This document shows positions 53,925 through 64,000 of a stretch of 64,000 bases of DNA, one piece after another. The notes under the pieces are model-generated. The model searched no databases. It saw nothing but the letters and a program-made list of their open reading frames with translations, and was not told where the DNA came from. The stretch's first letter is position 1, and every line of letters starts with the position of its first letter. The position numbers were made by a program, and so were the translations under genes. Source of the stretch: Eutreptiella sp. 'Long Island Sound 2002' (lineage: Eukaryota > Euglenozoa > Euglenophyceae > Eutreptiales > Eutreptiaceae). The stretch is taken from positions 14,667,433 through 14,731,432 of the forward strand of contig OZ038386.1 of NCBI GenBank assembly GCA_964036045.1, in the 5' to 3' direction.

Positions 53925-54456
53925 TGTAAGTGCGGCTAGCCCCATCTGCTCAGATTTTCAGACATTCTGCCCAGATTGGCTACATTTTGGTCATTTTCTT
54001 TGCTTCGGCGGAATCGCCGCCTCGCAGCTCAGTCTCAGGATATTTCCTATATATTTCTGATATGCCGGATTTGATTCCGCGGTCCATTTCCCGTAAATCC
54101 GCCGCGTTCCGCTATTTTAGCTGGAATCGCCATTTGCCGCTGACGCGCGCTCGCGGGCCAGATCGGCCAAACATTTTTACATAATTGGATTATTTAAATC
54201 TTTTCAGACAGTTTTGGACACTCAGATGTATTTAGAATAATTCGCATCAATTTTCTTCATAGACTGGGATTTTCTGCCGGACCACAATCAACATGGACCT
54301 TGCTTCAGTTGTTGCTGCTCTCGCCTCTGTTGGTGTCCGAGTATCCGGTTCCACCCCCAATAGCAGCATTCAGGGAGACTCCTCGCGTGCCTGCCCCACT
54401 GGTCTTGCCGGCCCCGAGCCCTCCGGCACCCACAACGACCCAGGGCAGCACTTTCA
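53925..54456 (+). repeat. 3' LTR of element A
   Basis: Same 532 bases as the 5' LTR by visual comparison. The gag-like start inside it (54293 onward) is the LTR copy of the gag 5' end and runs into flanking DNA, so it is not a separate gene. Confidence 0.95.
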
Positions 54457-54461
54457 GGGCG
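54457..54461. repeat. Target-site duplication GGGCG (right)
   Basis: Exact match to 43675-43679; marks the right border of element A. Confidence 0.9.
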
Positions 54462-56469
54462 CTCCTCTCCTTTGCTCTGCACAGGTCAAAACAGAAATGA
54501 AAGGTATGCGAAGCGAATGGAGCGCGCAGCGCGCACATAGGGTTAGAATATGCGCTGTGCTTGCGATGCATGTGCCGAATTTAGGCATTCACACGCTGTG
54601 TCGCTTTCCCTGTGCCCCAATCCACCCTCGTTCTCTCTTCACAGGTAAGAAAGGAAAGTGCTTGTTAGTGTTCGTGTTGCCGTAGCGCTAAAATAGGGTT
54701 GCTTAAAACGCTTAGGCTTGTTTTGTGCTGTGCAGTGCGCCACTCTTTCTCCTCTTTCTGCAGGAAACAAGACAAGGAAAGCATGCATGACACACAGTGC
54801 ATGAATCGCTTAGGGTGGTTTATAGTTCGCCGTAGGTTTGTTTAAGCGCGTAGGGTTGTTTTGCGCTCGTGTCTTCCTCGGCATTCACATGATGCGTGGT
54901 GAGTAAGGTAGGTGAGCCCAGGAGGAGCTCACCTCCTGGTGGAGTCACGCTGTGATTGGTTGTGATGGGTTAATTAGGAAAAAGAATGAGGAATTGGAAA
55001 ATCTGTGCATACCTGTGCATGCATATAACGCATTAAAGGGTAGGCCACGCGAAATGCGCACGGTACAACTCTTATTTAGGCTACCCAGGGACTCCACCCC
55101 ACGTTCTATAAGAGAACGGGTGTATTTCCTTAAGCTTGCTTGCTTGCACCTGGGTTTGAGGACAGTGTATTATAGGGCTCTCTGAGAAGCGTATAATACG
55201 TGGAGGTAGTCTTGGTTCCTCAGCCGCAAACCCACGCCATCTGCCTTTGCTTTACAGGTGGGAAGGTAAGGGCGATTGGTGCCGTCTCTTTGAGCAGCGC
55301 TAAAATATGCTGCGCAGATCACACAAACAAATAACTGCAACTCAGCCAGGAGTGGCGAGTGCAGTCCGACTTCACCCCCATCCACGCTGTGCACGCATAC
55401 TGCGCACTCCTTCCCTCCAAGCCCTGATAGGGAAACGCGTAGTGGCGTCCCTGTTAGGCCACAGTCGCTTAGTAGCGGTGTGTTCTCTTGCTTTCTCACA
55501 GGAGGGTCAGTAGGACCCGTGATATCATTGACAACAACTCCAAGTAGCGTGTGTAGGTGTTAGGGTCAGCAGGCCTGGCAGGAGTTGAGTGCAAGTGATG
55601 AGTGGTCACCCTGCCTTCGAAGGCCGGTGCTGGCGCTAGTGAGTGTAGTGTAGTGGTGTCTCCTGTCCCGCGTGCTTTTCCACGTGGGCAGGGGAGTGCG
55701 TTAGCTTTTGGCCTTTAGCAAAAATGGGCATTTTGTATGCCCTTAGCACACTTGGCCACCCCTCCCCTCTATTAGGTAGGGCTTTTGCCGTCTTCCCCCA
55801 AGGATAGGCGCCAGCACAGAATTTGGGCGCCATAGGAGTGGTAATAGTACCTGATTAGGACCTTCGGTCCGACGTCAGCGAAGCCCGGTCTCCGGGAGCC
55901 ACGCCGGTGGAAGAAGTGAGACACACACAGACATACGTAGCACACTTAGGGGTATGGTAAACCCTGTAAGGAAGGGTAGAACCCCATGGGTCTGGACCAG
56001 TCAGGGGTCCTAGCTGTGGGCTCGCTTGTCCCCAAGGAGGGAAGACACACCTTGCCTCATAACACCTTGCTTGTCATTCCCCCCTGGTGTAGTATGCCAC
56101 CGTTCTTCGTTGGCTCCCCAAGGTCATTACATGAGGGCAGTCCCCATGCAACACATGGTCAACAAGGCATACACTCGCTGGGGGGCTGCAAACCTGATAA
56201 GCGGCCACCTGGTTCACGCTGGAAACCATAGGCATGGGACTGCAGGGCACAGACAGGGTCAGTGCAGTGCTCCGTAAACAGTAGTCTGTGAAAAACCAAT
56301 GGCCTTCGGCCAGGGAGTGGTTGTCACGGGGGGCTAACGGTCCTGTCCTGCGATGCAATGCGGGGCAACTGTGACCACTGCTCTTACACACATACACAGG
56401 CACATCTGCACAAGAGTGCTCACTGCACCTGTAAGGTTAGAACACTGTCAGTAGACTGACACAGGGAAA
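54462..56469. other. 2-kb flank between the two chromoviruses
   Basis: No gene seen. Short words recur: CTGCACAGGTC, CTTCACAGGTAAG, CTGCAGGAAAC and TTTACAGGTGGG (acceptor-like, some joined directly to donor-like GTAAG), and TTAGGGTTGTTTT or GTAGGGTTGTTTT. It follows the 3' end of the minus-strand element B and could contain its LTR. I found no second copy to prove that. Confidence 0.35.
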
Positions 56470-57933
56470 TTAGTTTTTCTTTTTACGCCGGGACAGAGTC
56501 TCAGCACGGGTTAGTAGCTGCCCCTCGTTGTTCTCAACGAGGTACGAGCGGAAGATGGGGTTGATACTCCCATCTGGTTGTATGAAGGCTGACATAGGTT
56601 CCCAGGTCGCCTCAGATAACCCATAGCCATCCCACAGGGTTAGGAATTTCCAGCCCTCTTTATACTCGCGGCGAGCAATACCTGCAACCACGTAGTAACC
56701 ATCGACTGCCATCTCATCGGCAGTCATCTCTTCGAGTTTGTCCGCCTCCTCTGGGCTGGCAGCGTTCTCCAGGTCAATACGCTCGACCTCACTGTCGCTG
56801 TGGCGCCACTCATCCCAGGACAAATCGTCAGGGGAATGATAGTGCCTCAACTGTTTAGGTGCACACAGCAGTTCACCACCTAGACGTGGACTGCACCTGA
56901 CATGGATCCTGGATCCGTCTATCCTGATGATACGATAGGGTACAAAAAAAGGGTCCTGTAGGCAGTTGCGTGCCCAGGAGGGTAGGCGTGAATGATGAAC
57001 CAAAACAAGGTCACCAACCTTGAAGCTGGCAGGTCGCCGTAGGCGGTTCCGCTGGCCCAGTTCTTGGTCACGAATGTGTCTCAGGTTAGTACCCGCCTGG
57101 TTAGCCATAGACTGCTTGTGTTCCAGCTAATCTCCAACAGGGCTCTTGAAGTCCTCAGGAAAGGGGGTTTTGAAGAACCAAGCAGGTCGTCCCCCATGGA
57201 ACAGCTCATGGGGGGTGAAACCCGTAGAAGAGCTACGCTGTGAGTTCATGGTCAGCACTGCCCAGGGCACTAGGCGTACCCAATCTTTGGTACGCTCCTG
57301 TTTCATCAGGATTCTCAGGTTTTGCTCCACCACACGGTTCTGTCTCTCACAAAGTGGGTTAGGCGTGTGGGTATAGGGCCCACCTGTGGTTACCTCCACG
57401 TTGAGGGCATTTAGCACTCGTTTGTACCATCCAGTGTCACTGCGGATGCGTACATCTTCATCAGAGTGCACCTGCTTAGGTGCCCCATAGGGTTCCAACC
57501 ATTGTTCGACCAACATTTTCACAGTCTGCTCACCTGTGATTTTCTTATTGCAAGGGAACACACGGGTGAAGCGGGTTAGGCCACAGGTGACCACTAGGCA
57601 ACTATCATAGCCGCCGAAGCGAGGTAAACCGTGGATGAAATCCACATAGAGAAGAGAGTTCGCACAATAGGGTATGGGTAAGCCGGAAATCAGTCCCCTA
57701 TCCCTACTGTCGCTCTGCTTGCTGGCATGACAGCCACAAGCATCCACAACGGTCTGCATACGAGACCTCAGTTCAGTCAGGGTTAGAGTAGAGTAGAAAC
57801 ACTCGCGGAAGAAGTCCACTGAGCGATTAGCGCCAGTGTGACCAGAGCTGAGATGGGACCACTGTAGGCACCCATCAAGTCGGGCCTAAGGTACAACAAT
57901 ACGGTCCTCGTAGAAGAGGTACTGGTTGTTGTT
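56470..57933 (-). pseudogene. pol: Element B integrase and chromodomain (stop-interrupted)
   Basis: Same frame as the RNase H piece but split by TAG at 57886-57888 and TAG at 57127-57129. Zinc region HLSSGHTGANRSVDFF...CGC; catalytic core YVDFIHGL, VHSDEDVRI and PLCERQNRVVEQN. The last 212-codon frame has a basic segment and a chromodomain (YYVVAGIARREYKEGWKFLT; WDGYGLSEATWEP) and ends RRKKKN. Each stop is one C-to-T change away from Gln. Confidence 0.85.
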
Positions 57934-59638
57934 TTACCACTGGTGCCCGTCAATGACACGGGGTTTGAGACCAGTGCTGAGGGTGTGGATGATTTCTTTA
58001 TGCTCTGACGGATAGTCGGTTAGGCTCCAACCCTCCAGGATTCCAGCAGTGCGCATGGACAGGTCAAGCTGGACATCCATACGCTGGAAAGCCTCTTTGG
58101 CGAGGGCCTCAGAGCTCTCACCTATAAGCGCATCGAAGTTATTGCGCGATATATAGTCAGACAGTTCATTTTTTATACCGGGGATATGATGGACTCTCAG
58201 CCTGAACTGACTCAGGTGAGTCCACCACCGCTTTAGTTTTGCTTTCTCTGGTGGTGGGCCCTTCTGAAAAGACTTCACAGGTTCCTGGTCAGAGAGCCAG
58301 ACAATAGGGTGAGATCCCAGGAGTCGGGATTGTAACGAAAGCACCAACATACCTGCCAGGAGTTCCTGGTCATAGGTGCTGTAATTGGAACGCGCTTGGT
58401 TCCATTTCCAATTCCAGTGTCCCAGTGGCACCAGCCGCCTCTCACTGGTAGGATAGTCATGTTTCAAGGAGCCATCATGGTTCAGTCCACTAGTACGATA
58501 ATGGCAGTGGGTTAGTTCAGCTGGGTTAAGCTCCTGCCATTGGTAGATCGTTCCACCCCCCCCTACATCACTGGCATCAGTGATCAGGACTATCTCGCCC
58601 TTAGGGCGGGGTACTCCCAGGTAGTTGGAGGAGGCAATTTTCTTCTTCAACTCCTGGAAACACTCCTCCTCTCTGGCAGTCCACCTCCAGGGAGTAGTTT
58701 TCTTGATTAGGTCAGTGAGGGGGGCAGAGGAGTAGGTAAAATTGTTGATGTGACGCCGATAGAGGTTACAGGCGCCCACAAAAATCCTCACGTCATGTAG
58801 ACCCCTCTTAGGGTCATCGCGAATCTGCATGTCCTGTAGGGGCTGCATCTTAGATGCCGCTGGTTTCCACCAGCCATACCCCACGTAGAAACCCAAATAC
58901 TCCATCTCCTCTTTCATAAACTCACATTTTTCGAGTTTGATTCGGAGATGGTTTTCTTGACAAAAACAGTGAAAAATTCACGGAGGAGAAGGACATGGTC
59001 CTCTTGGGTATAAGTACCCAAACTCATGTTGTCGATGTGGGCCTCCATTTCTGCACCCCGAGAAATCCACTCCTGTACTACAGGTCTGCGTCTCAGTATG
59101 TAAAAAATTTTGTTCAATAGCTCCTGGAAGAGCGCTGGGGCATTAGCCACCCCGAAAGGCATGACCTTCCATTTAAACACACGACCCTTAGGGGTTATAA
59201 AAGCCAGCAGCTCCTGAGCTGCAGCGGTTTGTCTACCTGCCAGAAACCACTGCGTTTGTCCATTTTGGTCTTGTACCTGCATTTGGCAATACACTTCAGG
59301 GTATTTTCCATGTTAGGAATACTCCCTGAGTGGTTCTGGGTTTTCTTGTTGACCTCACCATAGTCAACCACCAGTCGTAGAGCAGTCGACCCTGGTTTAG
59401 CAACCAGGAAACAGGGACTGCAGTGATGGGGGTAGTCCCCCTTCTTATATTCCCCCACGAGGCCAGCATCAATACATTCCTGGAGCTGGCGCTCGATTTC
59501 TTCAACCTGTTCCTTGGGAGCGGGATAGGGACGACGCCTCACTCGCGTCTTTTCAAATTCGTGTTTCAGTTTCAGGTCCATCTGGACCAGTTTTTTACAA
59601 GAGAGGGGGGGGCGGCAAGGCGCCAAACACCTCCTCAT
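57934..59638 (-). pseudogene. pol: Element B reverse transcriptase and RNase H (frameshifted)
   Basis: RT pieces: CSPCFLVAKPG, LRLVVDYGEVN and KMDKRSGFWQV in one frame, then ITPKGRVFKWKVMPFGVANA in the next after a shift near 59225-59240. The catalytic Y-x-D-D reads HIDN (at 59028-59040), losing the second Asp. A further shift at a run of five A (58972-58976, plus strand) leads to the 327-codon frame with RNase H: LITDASDVGGGG, STYDQELLAG, WLSDQEPVKSF and NELSDYISR, all four acidic sites kept. It ends at a TAA (57934-57936). Confidence 0.85.
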
Positions 59639-61179
59639 AGGTTAGCAGCAGTTTCTTCAGTCGGGGGTCAAGGTTAAGACTCTCGATTTTCTGCAGGAAA
59701 TCCTCCTCAGCATGGAGACCGCTCTTTCCATGTTCTTTCTTTTTCTGCCGATCAGCAGTTTCGGCAGGTACAGAACCATCGTCCCACTCAGGGGGACATT
59801 GCTGCCCATAGTGCAAAGAATACACTAGGGGTATCTCAGGGTCTGGCAGCGTGTAGGAATCATCGTCCTCCTCAGACCAGACGGAGGATTTCCAGGTCTG
59901 TCTGAGGTATTGCAGCCGCTCTTGGCGCTCAATACCTTCGGCCTTCAGGTACAACAGCCGTCGGAGTTCCTGAGTGTCGTGCTCAGACAGTGGCATGTTT
60001 TTAGCAGCAGGCCGCGCTGGAGCATCAGGACTCCGGGCTACGGGTTCATCTGTGTGCATAGGCTGCATGTGTAGCACCGGTTTCCCAACAGGGGAAGTGG
60101 GTTCTGAGGTTGACTCTAGATCTACCTCCTCCAGCAACAGCTGGGCTAGGAAGGCGCTGTGTTTTAGATCAACACAGCTGGGATCTACAGGAGGGATAGT
60201 GCTGGCGATCTCAGACAGTTGGTCGTCAGCATCCTCCGTAATAGCTGCAGGTTCCAGATAGCCATCGGGAGATTCACACCCTGTAAGTGTGGCAGATAGG
60301 TGCTCAGAAGATCGATTTTTGAGATCAGAAAGAGTCAGGCCACGATTTTCGGCCATGACCTCTTTCAGTAGCACCTGATCTAGGTCACACAGGGGTACAG
60401 GATTGAGAGATCCATCGACGATGGATAAGAAACTGGCCCACTCAGGGGCCTGCATAGCTGTGTCTGAGTCCTCATGCACATAGATGGGACCGTCGGGGAG
60501 TTGCACTCTTCCCGGGGTCATTCGATCTAGCATACGGCGCCAGTAAGCATGTTCACCAGAGCAGCCCCAGTCAGGGGTGCACATGACAACCCTTCCTCCC
60601 TCATAAGCGATTTTGGTTAGAACCTTCGCGAGCAGGAAGAAGGGAGGGTTAGCATACGCTAGGCCCATTGCTTTCCAGAAGAAACGGAAAGCGTTGTTCA
60701 AATGTTTCGAGCAGTACAACTGCATGATGTGCTGTTGTCGGCTCGCAAACAATTCTACCTGGATCTCATCCAGGTTTACCTGAAGGGCCGCCAGTCCATT
60801 TTCAAGAACGTGACGGGCCAATTGGTAGTTTTCAGTACGACAGTTGGTCTTGGATGCATAGCGCAGCCCAGACTCTTTTTGTCCTGACAGCTCCAAAAAT
60901 ACGGAGAAGAGCCCACTGCCAAAGTCGCAGTGCAGAGAATGGGCGCTGAAGAGACAGTATTTTTACCTGGGGGTTTCTTCGTAGGAAGTCGGTACCAATG
61001 ACGATGTCAAAGGCGTCGGTGTCCAACACTCTGCAGTGCTGGGTCACAGTTTTGTCGCCCAGGCATATAGTCACATCGATCCCCCCCAAGGAATGGATGG
61101 TACGCCCATCCCCTTCTCTTATGGCCACGGTCTTAGTTTTCTTGAAAGTTTTTAGCAGGCGCCGGGCCACTATGGAAAG
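59595..61179 (-). pseudogene. pol: Element B protease end, NPPF module and linker
   Basis: Protease remnant from LSIVARRLLKTF through FDIVIGTDFLRR (the second conserved protease motif). A shift near 60895-60925 precedes the long frame 60896-59595. That frame holds VELFASRQQHIMQLYCSKHL, AYANPPFFLLAKVLTKIAYE and VVMCTPDW, the same module as in element A pol and in the same place between protease and RT. A long Asp/Glu/Ser-rich linker follows. The frame breaks at an 8-base G run (59605-59612 on the plus strand). Confidence 0.8.
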
Positions 61180-62856
61180 GATGGCCAAGTCCCTCATGGC
61201 TGCAATGTGGATGTCAAGTTCCCTGATGAGGAGTAGGGGGGCGGCTCCGAAGAGGAGGACTTGGTTTTCTGGATCCTCGTGAAAATCGGGGATCAAGTTT
61301 TTCGAGCGGTGCTTGACACCGGTGCAACACTTTCCATAGTGGCCCGGCGCCTGCGAAAAACTTTCAAGAAAACTAAGACCGTGGCCATAAGAGAAGGGGA
61401 TGGGCGTACCATCCATTCCTTGGGGGGGGTCGATGTGACTATATGCCTGGGCGACAAAACTGTGACCCAGCACTGCAGAGTGTTGGACACCGACGCCTTT
61501 GACATCGTCATTGGTACCGACCTCCTACGAAGAAACCCCCAGGTAAAAATACTGTCTCTTCAGCGCCCCTATTCTCTGCACTGCGACTTTGGCAGTGGGC
61601 TCTTCTCCGTATTTTTGGAGCTGTCAGGAAGAAAAGAGTCTGGGCTGCGCTATGCATCCAAGACCAACTATCGTACTGAAAACTACCAATTGGCCCGTCA
61701 CGTTCTTGAAAATGGACTGGCGGCCCTTCAGGTAAACCTGGATGAGATCCAGGTAGAATTGTTTGCGAGCCGACAACAGCACATCATGCAGTTGTACTGC
61801 TCGAAACATTTGAACAACGCTTTCCGTTTTTTCTGGAAAGCAATGGGCCTAGCGTATGCTAACCCTCCCTTCTTCCTGCTCGCGAAGGTTCTAACCAAAA
61901 TCGCTTATGAGGGAGGAAGGGTTGTCATGTGCACCCCTGACTGGGGCTTCTCTGGTGAACATGCTTACTGGCGCTGTGTGCTAGATCGAATGACCCCGGG
62001 AAGAGTGCAACCCCCCGACGGTCCCATCTATGTGCATGAGGACTCAGACACAGCTATGCAGGCCCCTGAGTGGGCCAGTTTCTTATCCATCGTCGATGGA
62101 TCTCTCAATCCTGTACCCCTGTGTGACCTAGATCAGGTGCTACTGAAAGAGGTCATGGCCGAAAATCGTGGCCTGACTCTTTCTGATCTCAAAAATCGAT
62201 CTTCTGAGCACCTATCTGCCACACTTACAGGGTGTGAATCTCCCGATGGCTATCTGGAACCTGCAGCTATTACGGAGGATGCTGACGACCAACTGTCTGA
62301 GATCGCCAGCACTATCCCTCCTGTAGATCCCAGCTGTGTTGATCTAAAACACAGCGCCTTCCTAGCCCAGCTGTTGCTGGAGGAGGTAGATGTAGAGTCA
62401 ACCTCAGAACCCACTTCCCCTGTTTGGAAACCGGTGCTACACATGCAGCCTATGCACACAGGTGAACCCGTAGCCCGGAGTCCTGATGCTCCAGCGCGGC
62501 CTGCTGCTAATAACATGCCACTGTCTGAGCACGACACTCAGGAACTCCGACGGCTGTTGTACCTGAAGGCCGAAGGTATTGAGCGCCAAGAGCGGCTGCA
62601 ATACCTCAGACAGACCTCGAAATACTCCGTCTGGTCTGAGGAGGACGATGATTCCTACACGCTGCCAGACCCTGAGATACCCCTAGTGTATTCTCTGCAC
62701 TATGGGCAGCAATGTCCCCCTGAGTGGGACGATGGTTCTGTACCTGCCGAAACTGCTGATCGGCAGAAAAAGAAAGAACATGGAAAGAGCGGTCTCCATG
62801 CTGAGGAGGATTTCCTGCAGAAAATCGAGAGTCTTAACCTTGACCCCCGACTGAAG
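59655..62856. repeat. Head-to-head inverted repeat of element B pol, arms about 1.53 kb, spacer 150 bp
   Basis: The plus-strand arm 61330-62856 is the reverse complement of 61179-59655 with only scattered substitutions and few small indels (for example Gln/Arg and Cys/Tyr codon changes in LSG[QR]KESGLRYASKTN[CY]). The 150 bases at 61180-61329 are not shared. Confidence 0.93.
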
Positions 62857-62913
62857 CACTTTGGTTTCCCATCACAGTCAAAATCGGATGCTGAAGAGGA
62901 AGAAACACAGTGA
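61261..62913 (+). pseudogene. Second element B copy: protease, NPPF module and linker, truncated before RT
   Basis: Open for 550 codons. Protease with active-site VLDTGATLSIV (61309 onward) and IVIGTDLLRR, then the NPPF module (ELFASRQQ; YANPPFFLLAKV; TPDWGFSGEHAYW) and the acidic linker to LNLDPRLK. The element B similarity stops at 62856, exactly before the segment that leads to RT, and a foreign tail runs to the stop at 62913. It keeps the protease active site that the minus-strand copy lost. No gag precedes it. Confidence 0.8.
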
Positions 62914-63381
62914 CGCAACAGAAAAACAAATTACACCAAAAAACTCACAACATCAAAGCCCGCAGCAAATACAGACATTACATTTAGAAACTGCGTCAAC
63001 ATCAAAATGCGGAATCATGCCGCATTGGGGCGCGGCACGAGAACACAGGCATAGAAACAAAACAGGCGCAGCAATACAAAGTATGTGGAGTCGCAGCCCA
63101 CCCTCCCTCCCATGCTGAGACCTCAACGTGGCAGAAGTTCACCATACTCGCGGCATACCCGGAGAGATGGCATGATCAACGTCCATATAAGTGGTGCGCC
63201 CCCATATCTGAGGGGCATAACATGAATATTACTGAAACATCATCATTCACCAATAGTCTGCCATATGCTCAAATGTTGCATGAAAACAGGAAAAGGAAAA
63301 GTGCAGCACAATGCAAGGAATCTTAGCATCAAGGCTGGTACCTAAACACAACTGGAGCGAAAGGAAGTCCAGCTCAACCTC
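62914..63381. other. Non-coding spacer
   Basis: No gene or clear repeat between the truncated element B copy and the final fragment. Confidence 0.5.
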
Positions 63382-64000
63382 TTGTATAAATTGACCGTGG
63401 CACGGACCAAAGTATCAACTTTCCTCCACATTCTACACGCCAATCAACTGATTTGTGGGGCAAAGAAGGGAAAATTGTTTTCAAAATCGGTCGAATTTTG
63501 TGGTCTTCTTTTGGAGAATGGCACACACCGACTCCGTCCAGGGAGGCTCATTGCTATTCAAAAGTGGAAGTGCCCTGAGACTATTACCAAATTGAGAGGA
63601 TTCCTTTTTACCACACTTTTGTGCCGAATTATGCCAAGTTTGCCGCCCCTTCTCACTGAATTACTGAAGGTCGGGAGAGATGCCGGCAAGGCACGTTCAA
63701 AGGTGCATGTCAAGTAGGTGGACAAATGTGAGGAAGCCTTCCATCACTTGACGGCAGCCCTCTGCGAAGTCGCCACGTTGCATGTGCCGAAATTTGATCA
63801 ACTCTTCTACAGAAAAACTGACGCTTCTAGGTACGCAATCCAGCCTGTCCTTGAACAGATAGATGAAGCCACCGGCGATCACTACCCTCTTGCGCCAGAT
63901 TCAGTGGTCGCCACCTGAGCAAGAAACCTATGCGAAAATCCGCGCCGTGAAAAAATATCAATCGTCGGTTGGCACCAATAGCGTCGAGGGCCTAACGGAT
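63382..64000 (+). pseudogene. Broken pol fragment related to element A (RT thumb to RNase H), runs off window
   Basis: Matches 49395 onward of element A: HANQLICGAKKGKLFSKSVE, IAIQKWKCPETITKLRGF, LLTELLKVGRDAGKA, KTDASRYAI and EATGDHYPLA. A small deletion near 63605 removes part of a conserved GCCNFYH-type segment, TAG replaces a Trp codon at about 63715, and another break follows near 63895. Unlike element A, this copy keeps Asp in the RNase H T-D-A-S motif. It is an older, diverged relative. Confidence 0.88.

Larger units (their letters stand above)
43680..54456 (+). mobile_element. Complete Ty3/gypsy chromovirus LTR retrotransposon (element A), 10,777 bp
   Basis: It has all parts in order: 5' LTR (43680-44211), primer site (44212-44224), gag (44048-47083), pol (47084-52267) with protease, NPPF module, reverse transcriptase, RNase H, integrase and chromodomain, a long 3' untranslated stretch, a polypurine tract (53915-53924), 3' LTR (53925-54456) and the GGGCG target duplication. 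The LTRs begin TG, end CA and show no difference by eye over 532 bp, so insertion was recent. The order RT-RNase H-integrase and the C-terminal chromodomain define a chromovirus. Length is large for the group because of the long gag, the extra module and the 1.6-kb 3' region. Confidence 0.96.
56470..61179 (-). mobile_element. Decayed Ty3/gypsy chromovirus (element B), 5'-truncated
   Basis: Read on the minus strand from about 61179 down to 56470: end of protease, NPPF module and acidic linker, RT, RNase H, integrase, chromodomain. Gag, the protease active site and any recognisable LTR are missing. It differs clearly from element A in protein sequence. The high-coordinate end is the left arm of an inverted repeat with 61330-62856. 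Confidence 0.85.

Noticed and set aside
54293-54685. Second gag start
   Set aside because: It is the LTR-encoded copy of the gag 5' end running into flanking DNA after the element border at 54456.
56074-56403. 109-codon minus-strand frame downstream of element B
   Set aside because: No motif; it lies in the presumed untranslated or LTR region and shows no coding style.

Overview
The window is nuclear DNA from a eukaryote with a large, repeat-rich genome. It has many long GT-AG introns, microsatellites, dozens of poly(G)/poly(C) tracts, tRNA-derived repeats, a non-LTR element and Ty3/gypsy chromoviruses. The only conserved host gene is a two-ATPase-domain ClpB/Hsp100 disaggregase with mitochondrial-type sequence. 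Animals lack this class, so an alga or other protist fits best. I cannot name the species.

Layout. 1-9276 (+): the 3' ten exons of a ClpB gene, whose N-terminal part lies off the left edge. Its introns carry GT, CT and CTGT microsatellites, a degenerate satellite and a 306-bp duplication. 9277-16.5 kb: no gene recognised. 16.6-19.7 kb (+): a hypothetical protein with an N-terminal helical region, seven copies of an S-R-S-D-type motif and about 24 Lys-Asp repeats; a possible exon lies at 20770-20901. 21.8-35.4 kb: broken coding relics, duplicated repeats and low-complexity DNA. 35.4-38.9 kb (+): a LINE-like reverse transcriptase/RNase H pseudogene with three in-frame stops. A four-copy 200-bp tandem array and a tRNA-like SINE candidate follow it. 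39.8-43.6 kb: no gene.

The right third is retroelements. At 43680-54456 there is a complete Ty3/gypsy chromovirus (called element A): 532-bp LTRs that I read as identical, a GGGCG target duplication, an initiator-Met-type primer site, a polypurine tract, and gag and pol in one frame separated by a single UAG. A strong hairpin or possible pseudoknot follows the UAG, as in leaky-stop retroviruses. From 56470 to about 61179 (-) lies a decayed, different chromovirus (element B). A second, truncated copy of it at 61261-62856 (+) forms a head-to-head inverted repeat of about 1.5 kb. A broken fragment of an element A relative runs off the right edge.

Both chromovirus families carry an unusual module with an N-P-P-F motif between protease and reverse transcriptase. 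The leads most worth following are the UAG recoding site, this module and the inverted repeat.
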